64,000 nucleotides of DNA, taken from contig NW_026706259.1 in NCBI RefSeq assembly GCF_029867415.1, forward strand, positions 1 through 64,000, read 5' to 3'. The stretch is from Vicia villosa. Its lineage: Eukaryota > Streptophyta > Magnoliopsida > Fabales > Fabaceae. Within the stretch, counting starts at the first letter, position 1, and every line of letters starts with the position of its first letter. Below the pieces are notes generated by a model. It searched no databases, had not been told where the DNA came from, and saw only the letters and a program-made list of their open reading frames with translations. The position numbers and the translations under genes are program-made. Of this stretch, positions 45,688 to 56,500 are shown piece by piece.

Positions 45688-47587
45688 CTAAGCCCGAATG
45701 AGGAGAAGAATGGTGGCGTTGGGGGCACACCTGGAAATTCTTCCTGGTAGAATGCGATGGGGGAGGAGCCGCTTTTGGCAAGGTCGAGAGTTGTAGCTTT
45801 GCTCGATTTTGCCGAAATTAGCTCGTCGAAATTTTGTGTTACAGATCCGACGATGAGTTTGCTGAATCCCCCTCCGGAGATGACCATGGCGGAGGGGAAG
45901 AGCTCCCACGGGCTGTGAGAAGAGAGGGGAGAGGATAGTTTCGCCCAGTCGGGAAGGTAAAAGTCCTCTGGTCGGGTAATATTCATGGCTACTTGCATGG
46001 AAGGCATATCCTCTGCAGGCTTTTCTTCGACGACCGGTTTGGCTTCTTGGGCAGCCTCTTGTTTCTTTGCGTATTGTTTTAGGTTCCCTTCCTTGATCAA
46101 TATCTCTATCGCATCCTTCAGATGGATGCAGTCTTCGGTATTATGCCCGTGGCCCTTGTTGGAGCAGCAGTATTTTGATTTGTCTACGTATGGCCGAGCA
46201 GGCATGGATTCTGGGAAGCGGACCTTGCCTGTTTGGAATTCGGCGTTCGCACATTCATTCAAGATGCGCTCCCTGGACGTGTTTAGGGGAGTGTATTCCC
46301 GGAACTTTCCGGCCGGACCTTTATAATCTTTAGGATCTCGTCCTTTGTCGTCTTTTTTCATTTCGGGCCCCCGACAAGAGTCGTCTTGACCAGCACCTTT
46401 GGTGCTTTCTTCCTGCCTGGAGTTGCGGACCGCGTGAGCGGCTTCCTTCTTTTCATACTGTGTATATGCTTGGGCTTTGAGAAAAAACGCTTCCAAAATG
46501 GGCGGCGTTTTGATTCCTACGGCCTTGGCGAAGTCTGAACGTGGTCGGAGGCCCCGCTCGAGCAAGAACTTTTTCATGTGGGCTGTTGTGGATACTTGCA
46601 CGGCCTCTTTGTTGAACCTCTCTATGTAGGCTCAGAGTGATTCGTCCTTCCCCTGGATGAAGGCCTCCAGGGAGGCTTCCGATTTTGGATGTCTGCGGGA
46701 AGCCATGAAGTGTCGTGAGAAAAGCTTTCCGAGCCCTTTCCATGAAGTGATGGACTCGTCAGGAAGGCTCTTGTACCACGTCATGGCTCCTTTGCGCAGC
46801 GTGGTCGGGAACAATCGGCATTTGATTGCGCCCGGTACTCCTTTGTAATCTAGGAGGGCGTCGATGTTCTCGATGTGTTCGTCAGGGTGGTTGTCCCGTC
46901 GTATGTGCCCAATGGTGGGGGCTTTTCGAGTCCGACTGGCAAGGGTGCTTCTAAGATGGCGTGGGATAAACGACCCTGACATTCTTCTTCCTCGTCATCG
47001 AGGATAGGTGTGATGAATCGGCTGCGGCTTCGCCTGTGGCGTCTACGACCGTGGTCGTGCCTCCTAGGGGGCGACTTAGACCAACTCCTTGACTGGGGAG
47101 ATGGTGAGCGCCGTCGGGAGCGATGGTCGTCGCTACCTTTCTTGGAAGTGGAACCTGGGCACTCCTTCGGGGAAGGGGAGCGATGGCGTTTCTATGTCAT
47201 GGTCTCACGTTGGGAGCGAGGTTTGTGGCCAGGGGGAGTCTTTGAACGTCGTTTCTGTTCTAATGCTCCAATCCGATTGTTTTGTTGTTAGATTAGGGTG
47301 TTTGTCTGTACAAGGGCAGCCAAGACGGCGGACATGGTCTGGTCAGGGGGAATTGGACCCTTGGTTGAGAAGAGGTTGTCGGGACCCGTTTCGTGGTGGT
47401 CTGTTCCACTGGTTTCCCCACGGTGATGGGTAGTGTTATCGCAGGTATCTTCTGGGGAGGGAGATGCTGTGAGACAGTCACGAGGATGTAGAACAATGTT
47501 CCTGGGTGGAGGAACGACCAGAGTGTTGTCGTTCTTGTTGATCATTGTTGCGTCCAGAGAAGATAAGTCTTCGCCATTGCCAGCCAT
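45636..47587 (-). pseudogene. gag: Element D gag remnant
   Basis: A Met at 47587 follows the leader. The N-terminal part (to a stop at 47288) is low-complexity; then comes an Arg/Ser-rich region (47280-47000) with stops. The capsid-like domain (46982-46632) shows IKCRLFPTTLRKGAMTWY-type residues and is ended by a TGA near 46632 in the same frame as the continuation (46601-45636), which includes a zinc-knuckle-like CSNKGHGHNTEDC. That TGA fits CGA-to-TGA decay at a CpG. Broken, not functional. Confidence 0.8.
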
Positions 47588-47679
47588 GGATGATAGATAA
47601 GAGCTTTGGTTTCTAGGTTCTTGCAGATGCAAGAAAAGATCAAGAAATGCAAGAAAAGAAACGGGGAAGCTGATGATTT

Positions 47680-47695
47680 CCCACATACGACGCCA
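47680..47695 (-). other. Primer binding site of element D
   Basis: On the minus strand TGGCGTCGTATGTGGG, one base inside the LTR end. It resembles the TGGCGCCGTCTGTGGG class seen in plant Tat elements; the tRNA is not assigned. Confidence 0.7.
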
Positions 47696-47696
47696 C

Positions 47697-48120
47697 TGAT
47701 CTTTCCGAGCAAAACAGGTGGCCAGCAACTGTGAGGCTTGAACTTCGGGACGGTTGAGAGAAAAAAGGTGGTTGTACCTGCAAGGCACTCCGATGCCAAA
47801 GTAAGTGTTTGGACAACAAGGTACAATAGAGAAGTGAGAGATTTTGGGTAGAAACATAATTACCTTTCCCTCTAAGACTAGAGGGCTATTTCTGGGACTA
47901 ATTTATAACGGTCAACTCCATCATTTGAGGACCTGTGTGTAATTTGCGGCCATGAAACATGGAGAGCTAGCCGTTGCCGAGCACGCGGCTTCAGCGTGCT
48001 CGGTCCTAGCTTGTTGTTTGCGTGGAACATGTCGGGGAAGGCTGTCGCGTGTTTTGGCCAGAACGCATTGGGCCAAAGAGTGGATTGGGCCAATTTGGAT
48101 GATTGGGCCAGTCCGGAACA
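47697..48120 (-). repeat. Element D 5' LTR (424 bp)
   Basis: It reads TGTTCCGGAC at 48120 to AAAGATCA at 47697 on the minus strand (TG...CA). No partner LTR is in the window, so its limits rest on the PBS and on the break in Helitron sequence at 48121. Confidence 0.7.
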
Positions 48121-49726
48121 ATTAGTAGTATATGAAAATTTTTATAAGTAAATAATGTATAAAGTATAGTAACCTGGAAGAAGATTTGTAATGTAATCAT
48201 TAATTTCATCGACGATCTCTATAGTTGAAGCTAGGATTGCTTGACTTGGGAGGAATTCTGGATTTGTGAAATTTTCAAGCAGGTTTGGATAAGTAATTGT
48301 TACAATCTTCTCAATTGGATCCACAAAATCCTTTAATAGAAATTCTGGTGGAATAGTTATTTCAGCATAGCCATCATTTGGTTCTGAAATTTTTCCATCT
48401 CCCACATCTAAAATCCATTTAGAAAAACTCTCAATCTCCGCAGCATTGTTTGAATGTGATCCCGACACCAAAGCATGTTTTTTGTGAGTGTTAAAACCTT
48501 GCAATGTTCCCAAATATATGACGCATTTATTATAGAATGAACAATATCAGAACAGGTTCCTCTAGGCACAACAGGTAGAATTTGTCTAAAATCACCACCA
48601 AATACAACAATTTTTCCTCCAAATATTTGTTCACAAGGCGTTTCTGTAGTACCCATGATATCTTTCAATGACTTGTGAAGGGCTTCAAAACACCACTTGT
48701 TAGCCATTGGATCCTTATTCCAAATAATCAACTTAGTTAATTTCAACAAACCGGCAAGGTCATCTTTCATCTCAATGTTGCAAATCGATGTTTCAATGCA
48801 TGGGACAGGAATTTTGAATCTTGAATGCACAGTTCTACAACCTGGTAGAAGTAGGCTTGCTATACCACTTGACGCGACATTCAATACAATATCACGATTA
48901 GACCGTAAAGCTGCTGAAAGAGTATTCCACCTAAATGTTTTTCCAGTACCACCATAACCATATAAAAAAAAGACACCCCCATTATCTTCTTGAAGGGCTT
49001 GCATGATTTCGTTAAAAATAAGCAGTTGTTCATCTTTGTAAGAAAAAAAATTAGAGTGTTAGTAACGGAGAAAGTTAAAACTGTTAAATATTTATCATCA
49101 TAGTAATGTATATCCAATTGTAGTATTAATGAATAAATTAAAACTATTATAATAGAGTTGAACATGAGTGACAGATAAAAAATATTATTAGGGATAATTG
49201 GTAATAGAATAAGAGTTATACTAAAATTGTATAACTTATGAATAATAAAACTAATGAATTTGAACATTGTAACCTATCAAAAGTCTTAACATTGAATAAA
49301 AGGAATTCTAACATGTCCACTACCTGTAACAGCACAAGCATTGAACCACATTATTCCATAACTATAGAAAATATGTTTCACATATGTTTCACAAGTATTT
49401 ATGTTATAGAATTATGGTTCAGAATTATTTTTCAGAATTATTCCATAGTATTCAAATACGTTTGTAATAATAGCATTTATGTGAAGAGAAAAATGTTTCA
49501 CAAGCATTTATAGTATGGAATTATGGTTCATAATTATGTAACAGCACAAACATTTTCTGTCCACTACCTGAAATGTAAATGTCCAACTAAAGGGCCCACC
49601 AAATATAAGAAACTAATGGCCCACTACATACAATAAAGTGCATTTGAAAAGAACAACCACAATATTCTTACTAACCACAGAAGATCAATCGTGCAAGAAT
49701 AGAGAAAGGCACTTTTTTCTGAAACA

Positions 49727-50815
49727 ATGTCTTGTTCACTATCAATGTTGGAACAGAGTGGAGGTCCATCTCAACCCATTTTTCTATCATCGGGTAGCAG
49801 GTAAGCACAACCACTCATGATTTTGCATGTTTGTATTTCATGGTTTTCTCATCGGTAAGACATTGTTGTTCAAGTTGCATGCTTGTTATGTGTTCATTGA
49901 AAGTTTAGATGCTGCACTTTTATGATAACTAAAACCGATTTTTGATTGTGTTCACTGAAGAATGTTGATTGTTCATTTATATTTGATACATTGTTGTTCG
50001 CGTTGCATGCTTGTTTCATGTTCATTCAAACTTTAGAACTTGCACTTTTATGATAAATAAAACCCATTTTCGACACTGTTCACTAAAGAATGGTTAAATA
50101 GTTTTGCATGTGTGTATCCATATATTTGTTATTTATTTGATAAATGGTCAAATAGTGTAACAGGTGAGGGGTTTGTAGTTGATAAAAATAGTCATCCAAC
50201 ATAGTTGTTATTTTATTCTAAACTGAACCATATATTTGTATTGATGTTCATTTATTTATGTATGTTTGATTTTTGTTTTGTTTTAGTGGTAGCGAGGATA
50301 GCTACACCAGCGATTCAAGTGTTGAAAGTTTTTCATCTGATGACAGTTTCTCATCAGAAGACAATTATAACACTGGTTCTGATGACGAAGTTTACAACGA
50401 CAATGGTGACTTTTGTTGGGTTGTTAAAATTAAGTCTGGTTTAAAGGCGAAGAGAAATGTGTTGGTAATTCTTAAAGATAACATTCTTTATGCCATGATT
50501 GATTGATAAAAAGGTTGTATTAAAATGTCTTTGTATTTTTACGCAGCATTTTCGAAACGTGCATTAGAAGAATGCTTGCTGTGGAGTCAGAGACGTATCG
50601 AAATGTTAGACTTGGACACTGGTAGACCTTATGGATGTGAAATACTGACGGCAAAACGGGATGAATTTGAAAAACACATTGGCAAGGGTTGGTAGGAATT
50701 TGCAAGGAGACATCAGTTAAAGAGAGGAGATGTCCTCCACTTCAGCTTGGTTAATCCATACGATAGGATGACTGTCTCGGTAAAAAGGGGGTGTTTGAAG
50801 ATGCTGATACTATAA
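49727..50815 (+). pseudogene. B3-like gene fragment, copy 1 (three exons, broken)
   Basis: Exon 1 (49727-49800) starts with Met and ends at AG|GTAAGC. It joins in phase to exon 2 (50287 on, after TTTGTTTTAG), coding a Ser/Asp/Glu-rich stretch (SGSEDSYTSD...) followed by WVVKIKSGLKAKRN. Exon 3 (from about 50547) codes a block with YGCEILTAK, GKGW, LKRGDVLHFSLVNP, which looks like the C-terminal half of a B3-type DNA-binding fold. A TAG at 50693-50695 stops it in mid-domain, where copy 2 has TAC. The exon 2/3 splice phase does not work with the obvious sites. The B3 call is by motif shape only and is tentative. Confidence 0.5.
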
Positions 50816-51416
50816 GAAGGAGTTGTGGAATATGTATGCTTTTGAATTATCCTGGTTGTGTTATAAGTTTAGGTATTGACAATATGCTGGATGTTGTTTG
50901 TTTAGGTATGTTCTAATCCGCATGACAATCTGTTGGTAGACAGAATTGTTTAATGTGTGTTTACCTTTTGAATGGTGCAAAGTTACAATGTTATAGTTTA
51001 CCTTTTGCATGTTTGTATTTCATGGTTTTCTCATCGGTAAGACATTGTTGTTCTAGTTGCATGCTTGTTTTGTGTTCATTGAAAGTTTAGATGCTGCATT
51101 TTTATGATAACTAAAACCGATTTTTGATTGTGTTCATTGAAGAATGTTGTTTATTCATTTATATTTGATACATTGTTGTTCACGTTGCATGCTTGTTTCG
51201 TGTTCATTCAAACTTTAGAACTTGCACTTTTATGATAAATAAAACCCATTTTCCACACTGTTTACTAAAGAATGATTAAATAGTTTTGCATGTGTGTATC
51301 CATATATTTGTTATTTATTTGATAACTGGTCAAATAGTGTAACAGGTGAGGGGTTTGTAGTTGATAAAAATAGTCATCCAACATAGTTGTTTTTTTATTC
51401 TAAACTGAGCCATATA

Positions 51417-52957
51417 TGTGAGGGCAAGGTGTAGTTTTCATGATGTCAAAACATTGTGAATCAACTACAACTTAAGTGGAATCATAGAAACCTAGAAAAT
51501 GCAACCAAGATAAGTATTTTTGGCTACAAGACACTAATAGGTCGACTCATAGATACAATAGGTCGACCTACTGCAAGCTGCTTCTGAAAAATTCTATGTA
51601 AGGGCTGAATGTGTCGACGCATTACATGAATAGGTCGACGCATGGAACTTTGATGTTATCTCGGGTATGCGCACGCTGACTCTTCAGGTCGACGCATCCA
51701 CTTTTTGAAATTCAGATGAAAGAGCAAAATGCGTCGACGCATTGATGGAATAGGTCGACGCATAGCATTTTGGGGAACTCACGGGAATGCGCACGCCGAC
51801 CCTTCAGGTCGACGCAAGTGTCACACATTGCTCATTTTCAAGTGCAATACACTCAATAGGTCGACCTATGCAGAGAGCAGGTCGACCTGTCGCTAATAAA
51901 TCTGGTTTTCTGCTGTTTTCAAGTTGGCCTATGCATTGTATGTGGTATAAATACTCAAGTTATCATTATCAAGCAATTTAACAAGAAACGTGAAAAATAT
52001 ACTCAAGCTTCTTCTCATCTTCAACCTTTCGCTTATTGATCGAGAATCACACATAATCATCTTTCTCGATCGAAGTAAGGAACGTGTGTTGATAAGGTTC
52101 GACGGTAGATATTTGTCTTGTTCGAGATTTGACGGTAGACATTCATCTTGTTCGAGTGAAGATTGTTGAGGGTGTTTCTTGTATTAAACCTTAGGGTTTT
52201 TCCTTCTTCATCAAAGATTTTGTTCGAAGGTTTTTGGCGATCGATTCGCTTTGGTAATCAATTCAGCCGTGCATAAGGGATTGAGGGATTAAAGATTCGT
52301 TCAACAAATTTGCTACAACCAGAGGATTGAGAAAGGAATGATCGGGGTCTTGATCAGTGAAGATCATTGACATTGACTTGATTCAACTTGAATCAAGGGG
52401 AGGATCGAATTGTATTCAATTTTACTGCATGTGTGTAGTTGGTGATTGGTACTTTCTATCCTTGTTAAACATTTTGCAATCAAATAAAACTTTGCTAATT
52501 TCATTTGAAATTAGGGGCAGACGTACTCCTGCGAGGACGATAGAGAAACTACCTAAACAAATATCGTGTGCCTTATCGCTTTTACTTTATCTTTCTTCAA
52601 TTCGCTTTCGTTTATTTCCATTGTTGAACAAAAACTAAGGGTTGGTAAATATCGATCACCAAGTGTTCAATAAAATTACTCAATCAAATTTTTGTTCAAA
52701 TTTTAGTGAAAACGTTCATTGTGAGTAATATACCATATAGTGTGCAATTGAAACAATTGATATATTCGTTAAAACATAATTCATTACTTTACATTTTCAT
52801 CCGTTCGGTTTAGTGCACGTATCCGGTCCCCGATAACATAATCGCTCTTAGACGATTAAGTTATTCAGGGAAGTCACGTTTCAAAAGCTAAAATTTTCTT
52901 AAGTCGGAAAAAGGTGGTCTATTCACCCCCCCTCTAGACCATTCCTATCGTCTAACA
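51417..52957 (+). mobile_element. Solo LTR, probably Ty1/copia (Maximus/SIRE-like), with ATATA duplication
   Basis: It starts TGTGAGGGCAAGG and ends CCCCCCTCTAGACC...TCTAACA (TG...CA), 1541 bp, flanked by perfect ATATA at 51412-51416 and 52958-52962. Copy 1 of the duplicated segment supplies the empty site (CCATATATTTG). The CCCCCCTCTAG end resembles copia LTRs of the SIRE/Maximus type, by recall. It contains ten GTCGAC palindromes between 51540 and 51890. No coding region lies inside. Confidence 0.85.
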
Positions 52958-53014
52958 ATATATTTGTATTGATGTTCATTTATTTATGTATGTTTGATTT
53001 TTGTTTTGTTTTAG

Positions 53015-53543
53015 TGGTAGCGAGGATAGCTACACCAACGATTCAAGTGTTGAAAGTTTTTCATCTGATGACAGTTTCTCATCAGAAGACAATTATAACA
53101 CCGATTCTGATGACGAAGTTTACAACGACAATGGTGACTTTTGTTGGTTTGTTAAAATTAAGTCTGGTTTAAAGGCGAAGAGAAATGTGTTGGTAATTCT
53201 TAAAGATAGCATTCTTTATGCCATGATTGATTGATAAAAAGGTTGTAGTAAAATGTCTTTGTATTTTTACACAGCATTTTCGACACGTGCATCAGAAGAA
53301 TGCTTGCTATGAAGTCAGAGACGTATCGAAATGTTAGACTTGGACAGTGGTAGACCTTATGGATGTGAAATACTGACGGCAAAACAGGATGAATTTGAAA
53401 AACACATTGGCAAGGGTTGGTACGAATTTGCAAGGAGGCGTCAGTTAAAGAGAGGAGATGTCCTCCACTTCAGCTTAGTTAATCCATACGATAGGATGAC
53501 TGTCTCGGTAAAAAGGGGGTGTTTTAAGATGTTGATACTATAA
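53015..53543 (+). pseudogene. B3-like gene fragment, copy 2 (broken)
   Basis: It is equivalent to exons 2 and 3 of copy 1 with no exon 1. Exon 2 starts at 53015; the exon 3 block is open from 53331 to the stop at 53543 and keeps GKGWYEFARRRQ where copy 1 has a stop. It has its own TGA at 53310-53312 (TGG in copy 1). The solo LTR sits upstream, in what would be intron 1. Confidence 0.5.
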
Positions 53544-56500
53544 GAAGTTATGGAATATGTATGCTTTTGAATTATCCTGGTTGTGTTATAAGTTTAGGTA
53601 TTGACAATATGCTGGATGTTGTTTGTTTAGGTATGTTCTAATCCGTATGACAATCTGTTGGTAGACAGAATTGTTTAATGTGTGTTTACCTTTTGAATGG
53701 TGCAATGTTACAATGTTATAGTTTAAATGTGTTGGTGCATAATTGATATAGTTTCATTGGCAGAATTGATATAGTTTCATTGGTAGAATTGTTTATTTAG
53801 ATTTCTACTGGTTGAATTGTTTATCTATTGAATGTATCATTGTTTAGTGTTATATGGTATATATATTTACCTCCTTTGATGGTATGCCTGGCTGGTTGAT
53901 TAAGAATATTTCAACCTTCATATCTCTTGAATTATTTACCTCCTTGGCTGGTTGGTTATAAGATTGTAACAACATGTATATGTGAAACAACATGAAAAAA
54001 ATAGATTTATTTGTTGAAAAATGTGTAAGATATTAAAAGATAGTAACAACAACAACATGAAGAAGGACCATTGTGATCAATTAGCCGTATATGTGTAACA
54101 TCATGAAGGATACTTTTAATTGTTGAAAAATGTGTAACATATTATAATATTGTAACAGCAACAGTATGAATAAGGACCATTGTGATCAAATTGCCGAATT
54201 TGTGTAACAGCATGAAAACAAATGTAAAGTTATTACCTGTTAAGGACTTAAACAGATCTTTGAATTTTGTTTTCTCAGCTGGAACATCGTATTATCGTTC
54301 ATCATATACCAATCGATTTCCAAGAAAATCCAAAACATAATCATCCGGATATGGCATTGGCTTGAAATCTTTTAAGCTCCTTTGATTTTTTTGTAATTGC
54401 TTCTCAATTTCCATCAAAGTTAGTTGTTGTAATTCTTTGCCCGATAGTGACAAATCTACATAAAAAGTTATAGTAAATAAATGAAGGTAAGATACAACTA
54501 TCACAATGTCCATTTACAAATTAGTAAAGATTATATAAAGAATATATTACCTGGATTCATTGACAAAGTTCTCTGTTCATAGAGTGTCCCATCAAATAAG
54601 TATATCCAAGTGTTTCGCCAAACATGATCAGGTCGATTCATGGAAGTAGATAACAACATTGTAACAAAGAGTTTTCGCAAAACCACACCAGAACCCTAAT
54701 TATAAGCCTCTTTAATTGCCTCAATGAATTCCTTGTCATCTTGTAGAAACCCCGTTGCAAAGCATGCTTCCCAAAAACTTTTATGTTTAACACCTTCAAA
54801 TGTTTTGAGATCATCATAAGTTGTTGGTCCTTTTTTAACAGTCAACAACATCCTCATATAATACAATTCTCCTGTTGTCGGTGGGACCCAAACTAATCTA
54901 CCAATGGTGTAACCTCGTTTCCTTGGTTTTCAAGTCCTTTTTTTTTACATAAACAAATTTAAAGACAAATTGGCCATATGTCAATGATTTTGCTTCTGCA
55001 TATTCTTTATTTGCATCAAACCATGAAGTAAACATTGATTCAGTTACACTTGCTTTAAGAAGGACATCTCTTATTTGTTCAAAGTCTTTGTAGTACACTG
55101 AATTTTCACCTTCCAAGTGAAAAAAAATCTTTCAACAGCTGGTTTCCTCCCATGAATAGAATATGAAAAGATTCTCCAACATGCTTCACTTGGAGACACA
55201 TATCTACAGTCAAGTTATTGTTTGATTTTGTCAACATTATCGACACTTATGCTATCATTGGGAACTATCACAACGGAGATTCTATCGGAACCCTTGTTGA
55301 TGTACTTGAAGAGATACTTAATTGAAGTACTTTGATTGCACCATTCCATATTTATGTGTGCTTCATACTTCATTAGTATACTCAGATTGTGTGGTACAAC
55401 ATGACCGTTATGAAGTTGTATTCCACTCATATTAATTTTATGCCCATTATCTCTTCTTCTGTAAATAGGATAGCCACCTTGATCAACTATCGTAACATCT
55501 TGGAACTTCTTTGGATAAAACTTTGTACACTTTCCATTTTTCATGCATGGACATTTTGGATTTGCCAACCCGCAAGGACCATGCACCATGTGCGCCTTCA
55601 CCAGATTATCTAACCTTGGTTGTTTCATAGGATCTGGAACCTCACCTGAAATTATTTTATCGATATCACTTGGTTCTGGATATTTATTAGATGGATGCAA
55701 GAATATAAGAATATGGGCATATGGCAAGCCTCTCTTTTGGAACTTGATTGTGTACATGTCTAAAAAAGTAGTTAATAGAACATGTAAAGTGTTAGCACCA
55801 GTATTAAACATATAATATATTGTGCATAAAAATGGCAATGTATTGATGCGCATATAAGTATATTTTTATATAAAGTATAGAGGACTTACAAGCAAGTACT
55901 TTGCCTAAAACACCTTTTTTTGTGACGTCTGACAAAAGGCTGTCAAACTTCATTTTAAATACCCTAACAATAATGCCAGGTCTATCATGTGCCTTCCAGT
56001 TTAGAGGAGTTGAAGCTCTTTGAATTTCCGGCCAATTCGGGTTGCAAGTGAAAGTAATAAATAGGTCTGGAAATCCCACTTTACTACATATAGCCATTCC
56101 ATCATAGTACAATTGATGCATAAATCTCCTACTACCAACATATGATGAAGGTAAAATTACTCTTTTTCTAGTCGGTGAACCATCAGTTTGACTTTCATCT
56201 CCATCTTGGTTTAGATTGTTATACTTAGACACTCTAAGTTTAGACTGACTATTTCTGAGCCATTTCAACCTCTCTCCTTCAAGCATTGTGTAACCATCCA
56301 CCAGAAATTGTTAAAACAACCTTCTTGATGATAAAAGAGTTTTTCCTTCTTGAGACCGAGTTTGGATTCGAAAAGCTAGCCATTCTCTTCTAGTAAGCGT
56401 ATTCCTAGGATTATCATCAAATATGTCAAGATCTCTATGTGCAACATTTGGTCTATAACCATCTTCTCCATATGGAAATATTAAAGGATATTGGAAGGCG

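Larger units (their letters stand above)
43342..48120 (-). mobile_element. Decayed Ty3/gypsy Tat-type element D (5' part)
   Basis: Minus-strand order from the right: 5' LTR (47697-48120), PBS, leader, gag, protease, RT, RNase H and archaeal-like RNase H, where it stops at 43341 against another LTR. Integrase and the 3' LTR are absent from the window. Frames are broken several times. The short LTR and RS-rich gag leader separate it from the Ogre elements; it fits a Retand-like Tat element, by recall only. Confidence 0.8.
49821..53725 (+). repeat. Tandem duplication of a 1.18-kb gene segment
   Basis: Copy 1 is 49821-51002 and copy 2 is 51003-53725. Both begin TTTTGCATGTTTGTATTTCA within one base of the junction. 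Without the 1541-bp LTR and its duplicated 5 bp, copy 2 is about 1.18 kb, matching copy 1. The unit runs from just inside intron 1 to past the last exon, so only copy 1 has exon 1. Confidence 0.9.
49034..54236 (-). other. Expanded 5.2-kb Helitron intron
   Basis: The donor TTAACAG|GTAATA at 54237/54236 and the acceptor ACAAAG|ATGAAC at 49034/49033 join in frame: G plus AT makes the Asp of a KSLTDEQ stretch that leads into the helicase. The intron contains, on the opposite strand, the duplicated B3-like gene fragment and a solo LTR. The remaining 49034-49720 and 53730-54230 show only A/T-rich sequence. Confidence 0.65.
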
